This document shows positions 22,001-31,000 of a stretch of 64,000 nt of DNA, in pieces; the stretch's first letter is position 1, and each line of letters starts with the position of its first letter. The stretch covers positions 1 to 64,000 of the forward strand of contig JASANE010007193.1 in the NCBI GenBank assembly GCA_030248225.1, given 5' to 3'. Source of the DNA: Trileptium ribeirensis (Eukaryota > Nematoda > Enoplea > Enoplida > Thoracostomopsidae). Position numbers and translations under genes: made by a program. Under the pieces are notes generated by a model. That model saw only the letters and a list, made by a program, of their open reading frames with translations. It had not been told where the DNA came from and made no database searches.

Positions 22001-25000
22001 CGAATTATGCCGGAATTATCCTCCCTGATATAGTGATCTAAAACATATAAAAATGAAAATTAAGTTTTCACCCTGCAAATATGTTAAACAAAGTATACCT
22101 TGCTCAGACATTAGTGCTGTGGAAAATTTCGAACGTGAACGAGCATAGTGCCGTTACGTTATCAGTTTGGCGATTTCTTATTGCTGCGAGCTGGTGAAAT
22201 ATAAACTGCTCAAGAACCGCTGAGAGCGAGTGTATTCTTCGAAAACACCATACGCTGTAATGAAGTACTGTCAATCATACTTACGTCTGTCCCCCAGTGT
22301 CCAGATGAGTGGACCATGCGGGGAGGCGCCCCTTCCCAGGAATTAACTGGGGTGGGGCACACCTTCATTGTGTTTCCCCCCTCAAGAAAGTATGCACAAA
22401 TGCTAATTTTAGTTAGGAAAGGGCTTTTGTATCTATTATTTCGGCGTGTCTGTGTGGTATACATTCCTTTAAATATGGTTTCTCAAGTGGCTTTATTATG
22501 ATTTTTGTTTTTACAGTACTCCCCACAGATTTAATATCGTTTCCAGGTGCCAGCAGGTGTCTTTAGCAGGCATCGGATAAACGGTGTTGGAGGGTTCCAC
22601 ACGTTTAGGCAGCTCCGAAGGTAACTATTTGCATGGTAACGTAGATTCCGGAAATCCAAATAAAATGTCTTTAGCGGGCGTTGATGTTATTGTACAGCAA
22701 CAATAGTCTGTTGTGCAGCACCGAACACGTTAGCATTAAATCTCATTATCGGTATCTCTCAAATACAGAAGATACCGAAAAAATAAAGCCAGAAATGTCG
22801 AAAACCTGTGCCTATTACGAATCTAAATAGTACTTTGGCCGCTTCTAAATAGTATGTAGCGCCGATAAGAGACATAATTTACCCACTGTATATAAATATT
22901 CGTCCTGATATTATAGACATTTTGAGTACACATTGCACAACTGCAAATTTTTGCACTAATTAGAAACCTTAGTATGGTCGGGTCGGCTTGAAATTTGCCT
23001 GGTACGAGCAAATTTCCATCTTTGCACACATCAGAGTGGTTGGTTGGGTGATGGGTTGCGATGTGTGTCATGTATTCATCGTGCAGCCAGTACACTTTTA
23101 GTTAAAACTGCGAAGAGAATTCACACACGTCCTAGTTACGCTCTCTGTCCGTCGGGCCGGGCTTATATTTTGCTTGTTGATAACCTCGATTCGGGCTCGA
23201 GCCTTAGAATATTTTGTTTGCTTGTTTGTGTTAATTTTCTACATTATCTTACTACAGAGAAGATCTTCTGTGAACAATGGAGACAGTGGTAGTCGGGATT
23301 CACTACCTGCTGCAGCTGTGGCGAAATCGTCATCAGTAACCGAAAAAACATCGTCACAAGATCTCAGATGTAACCAGACACGGTCACAATCAAAAGAAGA
23401 TCTCGGTGTTGGTGTTCTAATCTCACGACTTGAGGAGTTAAACGCAAATAATACTTCGCATGTGGCTGCAACTACTAGCAAAGCTGAAAAAACTGAGCGA
23501 TTTGTGGATGTCTATCGACAAAGCTGCGAAAGTAGGTATTTGCTTCTGTTTTAGGTGCTAATGAGAAGCGAGTGTCATATTGCTAAGACCAGTTGTTAGG
23601 TCCGGTGTCGTAATTTAAGCAGGTTTCATCGAAAGTTAATTTCTCGCGTCCAAGCAAAATTGATTGAAACTGATAAATAAATACATAAGATTAAGATATC
23701 CAGTTACATTTCATAATAATTTTAATACTTAAAAATTTTAGCAATTTTTAGCCCTGCAGGGAATATCTTGAGTTGATCCAAAATAGGGGAAATTTTCATG
23801 GATTTAGCACCCAGAAAGATTTTACTAAATTGTAGTCGCTCCAGGAAGTACCTACTGGCCAATGAGTAATCGCAACCGGAACAGCAATTTTGAGTCGGAA
23901 CAGAAACCATAGCCTGGTCTTTTCAATAAGGTAAAATTAAGGGAAGTATTAATAAAATCGATTGTTTGTTGGTTGTGAACTAGTTAAACACGTTTATTTC
24001 ATTGTTTTTAATGTACATTGGGTACGTTGTAATTTGTTAAGTTAGCTTTTCGAAATTACCAAATGGCCCCATTTCGAAACTGGGGAGCCTAAAATACCTG
24101 GGGCCATTCCCCCAACAGGAACCATAGCCTGATCTTTTCAGTAAGGTAAAATTAAGGGAAATATTAATAAAATCTATTGTTTGTTGGTTGTGAACTAGTT
24201 AAACACGTTTATTTCATTGTTTTTAATGTACATTGGGTACGTCGTAATTTGTTAAGTTAGTTTTTCGAAATTACCAAATGGCCCCATTTCGAAACTGGGG
24301 AGCCTAAAATACCTGGCGCCATTCCCCCAGCTCAGGGGGTTCTCCCAGTTGAACGGGGGGGACCATATGGCACTGCGTGCGTCATAAAACTTCCAAAATG
24401 TCTAATTTGGCAACTGATTGGAATTGACATTACTTAAAAAAGAGAATTTTTAGGGATTTTTAGCCCCGCAAAGGAAAATACGGTAGGTATTCCTTACCCA
24501 AAATAGGGAAAATTTAGCGCCATTATTAGCCCAGCAGACAAAATTTGGTTATTGTTAGTGGCACATTAAAATATTTGTGGGTCATGTACTGGGGAGGGGC
24601 CAAAATTCAGCTTGGGGCATGAATTGGGAGAACCCGTGTAGGTAAAAATACCCGCTCAAACATTTCAATTAATCAGAAGGTGGTGCATGGCACAATAAAT
24701 GCTAAATATCGGTAACAAAATTTTGACATTTTTCAATAAGTTGTGCGTTCAAGGCTGTATTAGGTATACGGATTCTATACATACAATGAATGCAAATGTA
24801 ATTGCTTGGAAAGCAGCCAGTCCGGCCAGTAATACTCTTCACTACTGAGAAAGGTTAATTTGCATTTGACGATGAACCCAAGCCAACCTCGTTCGCCTGT
24901 TTTCCCTTAAAATTGATTTCTAGTGTTAGAGGATTTTCAGCATAATGAAATATATAAATGAAATTTTTTATGTTCTAAGGAGCATATAAAAATTAACTGA

Positions 25001-28000
25001 TAAAGACAAAGCTGGTCTTAGTTGTTTGTCGTAGGATACTAATGGCAGGGGTAATAAATTCAGGACTATCAGTACTTCAAAACTATAACTATGTTAGTGT
25101 TTGATTGGCTATTGCTACCTTTCTATGCCTTTTAAACTGGTTAATAGACAGGGTAAGAATAAAGTCTGTTATGAATTTAAAGAGCTAGTAGCAAATAGAA
25201 CACAAAGACATTTTGTTTTTATGTCATACAAACTGCACCAAGGATAATGCTCCACTTATGTTTTAGTTGGTTACGAAATTTTGATAAGGAAATGGAAAAG
25301 ATTTATTACAAATTTAGTTTTGCACATGTGCAAAGGACGTGAAACTGTAACTTTGATTCTTTCGAAAATTAGCCGAAAGCGATAACCGGAACCTAACTCC
25401 GGTTACTCCCTGCGGGGGTATAAACTTGAATTTAGCAAAATTTACTTTCGGTCATGAACTGGCGGAGCTCGATTTACATGGATTCTTTTCCATTTACGTT
25501 TATAAGCCAGCATTAGTGTGTAAGCAATAACAGCAAAATTACAACGAATTTGCGTAGTGTTAGGTCTTCCTTGCGCAATTGTATAGGAGTTGTTAATTGC
25601 TTCTTTTGAAAAAATCTAAAATTACTGATAAATCGGTGCATTTAGCATTAGAAATATCTCCGGATAAAAAAATTCCGAAATCCGATAACAAATTCAGAAA
25701 CTGCAATGGGATACTGGTGAATATACTTTAGGCGGCTTTAGGATTGCAGTAAACGCATTGTGTGACATTTTGGTTGATCTACGTAAAAAATTTGGCATTA
25801 ACAATGATGAGTAATAATTGTGGCCTTTCTAGTGAACTGTTAGTCATACATAGCCGAAACGTACAGCTACGGACAGAAATATTAAGTGCACAAAAAAGTA
25901 CGCAACACCGCTGGTGCATAAACGAACGTAAAAATCGTTATAAACTATATATCATTTACCTTAAGATGTGTGCACTTAGGGCCGGATTCTGTCACAGAGC
26001 CAATTCCGGCTCGTGACAAAAAGCCACAGCCACATCCGGCCCTTCATAAATAAAATAAATAGCTAAGCTATGCTAGTATGTTTGTACGAGCCGGGAGTAG
26101 CTATGCCTCAGGGTTTGATAGCCGGGATGGACTACCGAAAAAATATATATTGCATTTAGTTTAGCAGATTGTGTAACAGGGAAAATATTTCAGTCTAGGC
26201 CCAACAAAGACAAGACTAGTACTAATTAACGCAAGACGCATAAATGCAGGTAAAATAAATACGTAAAATATCGCTATTTTTAAATTTTTACGCGCTTTTT
26301 AGGAGCCAACCTAGTAGCTATGTAAAACACGCTCTTTTATGCATGAAAATTACGCTATATCAATAGTAAGGATGTTTTACGAATATGTGTCTATAAATAT
26401 CACCAATTTCAATTTCTAACGGTTTTCCATTGTCATCATGTCTTGTGACAATTTATCATTCTCGATTTACTATTAGCTAAATATATGTGTAGGGTCTGGC
26501 TCGGAACAAAAAATGTCATACTGGCTGATTGCGGCTAGTCAAACATGGCTGTAGAGCCGGGGCAGAATGTGACAAAATCCGGCCCTGCTGCACACATCTT
26601 AAGGTAAATGATGCATTACAACAGATTTTTTACGTTCGTTTGTAAACGAACGCTCTGTAACGTTCGTTCATGTTTCGGTTTGTTTTTATGCACTTATTTT
26701 TGTCCTTGACTGCTTTTACATTAGTGTACCCACCAGTTAAAGCTTTTTTCGATATTGCAATTTAAACATAATCTCAATGATATATGAGATACCCCGTCTA
26801 CCGAATATTTTTGTGCTATTCAGAATCACCTCGTTTTTAGTGCTTTAGCTTCTAGTAGGACCTATCGAGTGTGTGTTGTTTTGAGCAAAAATCTAAGTAT
26901 GACTTAAATAATTAAAATAAAAGTTTTTGAATTTATGACTTTAAATATACGTATTCTTTTAGTTTTATTATCAAGCAACACAATTTTTGCCGATCAATAA
27001 ACGCGACTATTTCTTGTTGTCTACGATTTTAATATAATGCGATCATTAAGAATCCTATATATGTTCTAGTCGTTCCAAGTGGTGGATCTAGCCCAATTGA
27101 AGAATACCGGTTTTCCGGGCAAGCCAAACAGTTTACAAAGGAGCTCAGTTTTTGCTACATCGATTTTATGAAACGAAAAGATTCATCGTTAACGCCAACG
27201 CTTAAAATGCATGTACGAGATAAACTTTTTTGTAGATATCGCTACTACCTAAGTGCTCTTAGTCTGGTGTGAAATCGTTTGCTGTGCCTGTTATGAGCGT
27301 TTGTTGTTCATTATACACTTTTGCCTATTGCAATACGCCCATAATGCTTGCAGACGAATAATTGTTTTCATAATTTTATGCACGGTTTCCACATCCATAT
27401 ATAATTATATATAATTAATAAAGGGCTTAATTTCGATTGGTATGGTTTTTGCAGGGAGTAACCGGAATTCCAGTCCCGGTTCCCGCGAAAATCGTGTTCC
27501 GGTTACGGTTCTCGGAAAAGACAAATGCCATACCAGGACCGCAATTCGGGTTTGAAAATTTTGTTTGAAATTTTCCACATTTTTGCTTCATCGGTGGTCC
27601 AAGTGAACAGAGCGATAGTGTTTAGTTACGCTGTATGGAAGCATGTTTAGGTACAAGTACATTCAGTTTGGCGCAATTTACGCAAAGCTGTATAGGGGAA
27701 GGTGTTTTTTGTTCTGTGTGTTCAAAAACCGACATATTCATCGATAAATAACCAATATTAGTTTTCTCAGGCTCTTTAAAGTTCCAGAGGGGCAATAACG
27801 TCATCGCAATACATTAAGTTTAATGTAGGAAGTTTTTTAATAGATTTTAACTCCACTGTACCTTCATTTTGTTCCTTCCTCTGTTATACTATATATAAGT
27901 TTCGAAGACCAGGTTCTAAATCCGGTTTAAATGGACTGTTCCGGTTGCTGGTTCCGGTTATCCCGTGGGCTTTTGATTTCCCTGATTGGACTATTGCTCT

Positions 28001-31000
28001 TAGCGACCATTTAATCATTTCAAATTCTGATATGTGACCCTATTCAAAGCACCATGATAGCATTTATGTGCCCGCAATACTGGATTTGGCAACGCCATTG
28101 TCATTTTAGCTGGGCTCTCAAAAATGGGTGGGAGGCCCTGGCATTTTTCGGTGCCCCCTGGTTCAGAACAGGTGCCCCCCGGTTCATGCCCCCTGGCAAA
28201 ATTTTGGGCTCCCCACGGTTCGTCGCCTCTTGGAAATTTTTTAGTTTCCAATCGGTCCAAAGTACAAAAAATGATCAAAATTTGTACTAGAATTCCGTTC
28301 TGAAGCCAAAAATTGCTCAAAGTTTATCAAAATTTGCCTCAAAATCACTTTGGCAGTGTTTCTGACACGATTTGTAACCGTTTTTCTCTTGGCAAAATGC
28401 CCCTGGCAAAATTGCGCACCCGCCGGTTGGGAACCGGGGGGGGGGGGCTGGTTCATATCCACTGGCAAAATTTTCAGCGAATGGAGAGCACAGTTTAGTC
28501 ATATGTCAAAACCGAAGAACTTTTTGTTTTTTCTTCCAATGACCAAAATGACGAAATACTTTGAAATTTACAAATAACAAATTTTAAGAAAAATTATAAT
28601 TTGAAGAGGGAATTTTACATTGTAGAACCCCAAAATTTGCCTTATTTGAAGCATACCACGCAAATGCAATCGCTTTTATCGTTTTCTGCAGGTCCCACTT
28701 CATTTTACTTAAGATTTTGTCATAAATGGTCGGAATATAAGGTGTAGTGATGAGCTTTGTTATAACCACTTTTTTGTTAAGACGATCTTGTTAGGGGTCA
28801 CCTTAAAATATGTGGGGTTACTGGTGGAGTTAACCTTTGAAGAATCCAAAATTTATTTGGCGGGCATGATCTTGGTGGAGCAACGAAATCCTAGGGACAC
28901 CGCCCCCTCTGTGGAGAGAAGTTACCAAATTTTCTTCTGGTTTCTTCTCGCAGGGTTAATCCATCCAATCTGGGGTTAAAACAATGGAATCGATGTTTTT
29001 AACGCATTAAACAACCCTATAATCCTATCGTTCACCCCAATAAGCAAAAACTTGCCTTGTTAAATTTTGAAAATTTCACTTTTATGGAAGTATTTTTAAA
29101 CCTTTTTACTCGCAGCTCGAATAGGATGTTCTGAGGAAAGTGTTCTAGCTCTGGATGAGAGGATTCTGCATGGTTGTATTTTTCGATCCGATGTCTCTAT
29201 GAAGAGTTATTACCTAAAATGTTGGGTGACCCCGACTGGCCACAATCAAAAAGTCATGTTCGTGTCGGTTTTGTAAAAATTTAGGTAGGAAAGCGTAGGA
29301 GAAACAAATAAAAGCTAGATGCACGACTGCATTGCATTACGAGTCGAATAAAAAATCGCGAAAATCCACCATCTGGTGGAGTCATATGAAGAAGAGACTG
29401 AGAAAAAAATTATTTCCCAATTAAACGCTATTTGAGGAAACTCTTCTCGCTGCGTGCGCTCATTTTCAATAAATCATATTTGTAGATTTCCTAATCTCTC
29501 ATCAGCTGGGGATCAGTTATTGCAGCAAATCTATTAGATGTAATAAAATCTTTCGCTAAATACATGTACACGAATTATCTTCTGCTAATTCCACAGATTT
29601 TTAGTTCACAACACCGTTCGCGAATTTTTGCAAAAGATTTGACTTTATTTCTGAGCACCACGCTAGATCAGGAAGCGGCTGTTAATTAAAAAAAATTTAG
29701 CAACTCCGTTCGGCGTTTCTTGAGCGACTACGCAATTTTGACGTCATTGATGTCAAAATTTTAACTCAACCATGTTATTGAAAATACCGATTGTTTTGCC
29801 AAAGCCTTTGTTTTAAAGCTGGAGCTTCACTCAGCTAGGTCATGAAGGTATGTAGGCAACATTAACAAAGGCATACGGCTATAAAGTGACGTTGCTATAA
29901 TATTGACAAGCTTTTCCTCAGGCGGTTTTCTTATATCTTTGCGCTGTGCTAACTGTTGCTTGCTACGTTTTTGATTAGCGTATTCTAATGTGTTAATGAA
30001 TGCGGAGTTATTATGGTTTTCAATAGTTTTGTTAACTTAAGTGTTCCGCGAAATGACCGGTACTTGCTACAGAATTTACAAACTTTTTGTATTCGTTTTT
30101 GCATTTAGCTATAGTTATTTAAATTGTTAATCTCCGAAATTTCGTTAAAAATATAAGAGATTTTTCTGACGTATATATACATTATAAATATTTTGATACT
30201 AAAATCTGTTGACTTCAACAAAATCTGGATTACAATCACAGTTATTCATAACAAAGGGAACGCGAAACTTTTCATGACTTTAAGGAGAACATAACATATT
30301 GTTTATGACAAAAATTGCATGGTTTTTGTGGGAAAATATAATTGTCATTATTGCTGTAATATGGTTTTATAGTTTTTGGTGAAATTAAAATATAATTTTT
30401 TGAGAATGACATAATAATTGTTTAACAGTTGGGTGCTCGTACTATGTATGTAAATCCCTAAATATGCGCTATAACACTAATTCACAACTCCCAGCTTTTT
30501 TATACGATGTGACTAACTGTGACACGACTTATTAGACCGGATAATCGGCAAACCCATTGGATTTGACAGTAAGACCAACGTGACCTAAAATTAAAATAGT
30601 TTACTTTTTCTTAACCAAGACGCTTCGGTGGTATTACAGTGCAAAATCTACCAATCTACTGGGTTTCAAATTTCAGGACATATCGTGGCAAGACCATGGT
30701 TACGCTGTGATGGAACAGATTTGCCCACATTTAAGTGAATTGGTGGATCAGAAATTTGATATTATAAAGAATCTGACATATCATACGTAAGTTTCTTGAA
30801 GTTACTCAGGAATTATTATAATTTTCGACTGTATTATAGTCAATAAGACTTATATTTTTGTATTTTTGAATAAAATGTTCAACAGTATGGAGCAAGTTAT
30901 TGTATTGCTTCGAAAACTTGGCAAAATAGAGATGTATAAAAATTGCTACAACCTGATAACATAGAAAACGGCTCGTCTATTGTGCTTCGATATCTTATGA

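Larger units (their letters stand above)
20700..23257 (+). other. Sestrin intron 3 (2.6 kb)
   Basis: Bounded by GTGAGT and TTACTACAG. It holds a copy of an inverted dispersed repeat (20930-21245) and of a second dispersed repeat (21420-22050). The remainder, 22.05-23.25 kb, shows no genes; short frames at 22210-22501 are chance. Confidence 0.75.
23532..27069 (+). other. Sestrin intron 4 (3.5 kb)
   Basis: Contains a 213-bp tandem duplication, the second 600-bp dispersed repeat and a TIR element. No other exon-like stretch was found between 26.7 and 27.07 kb. Confidence 0.75.
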
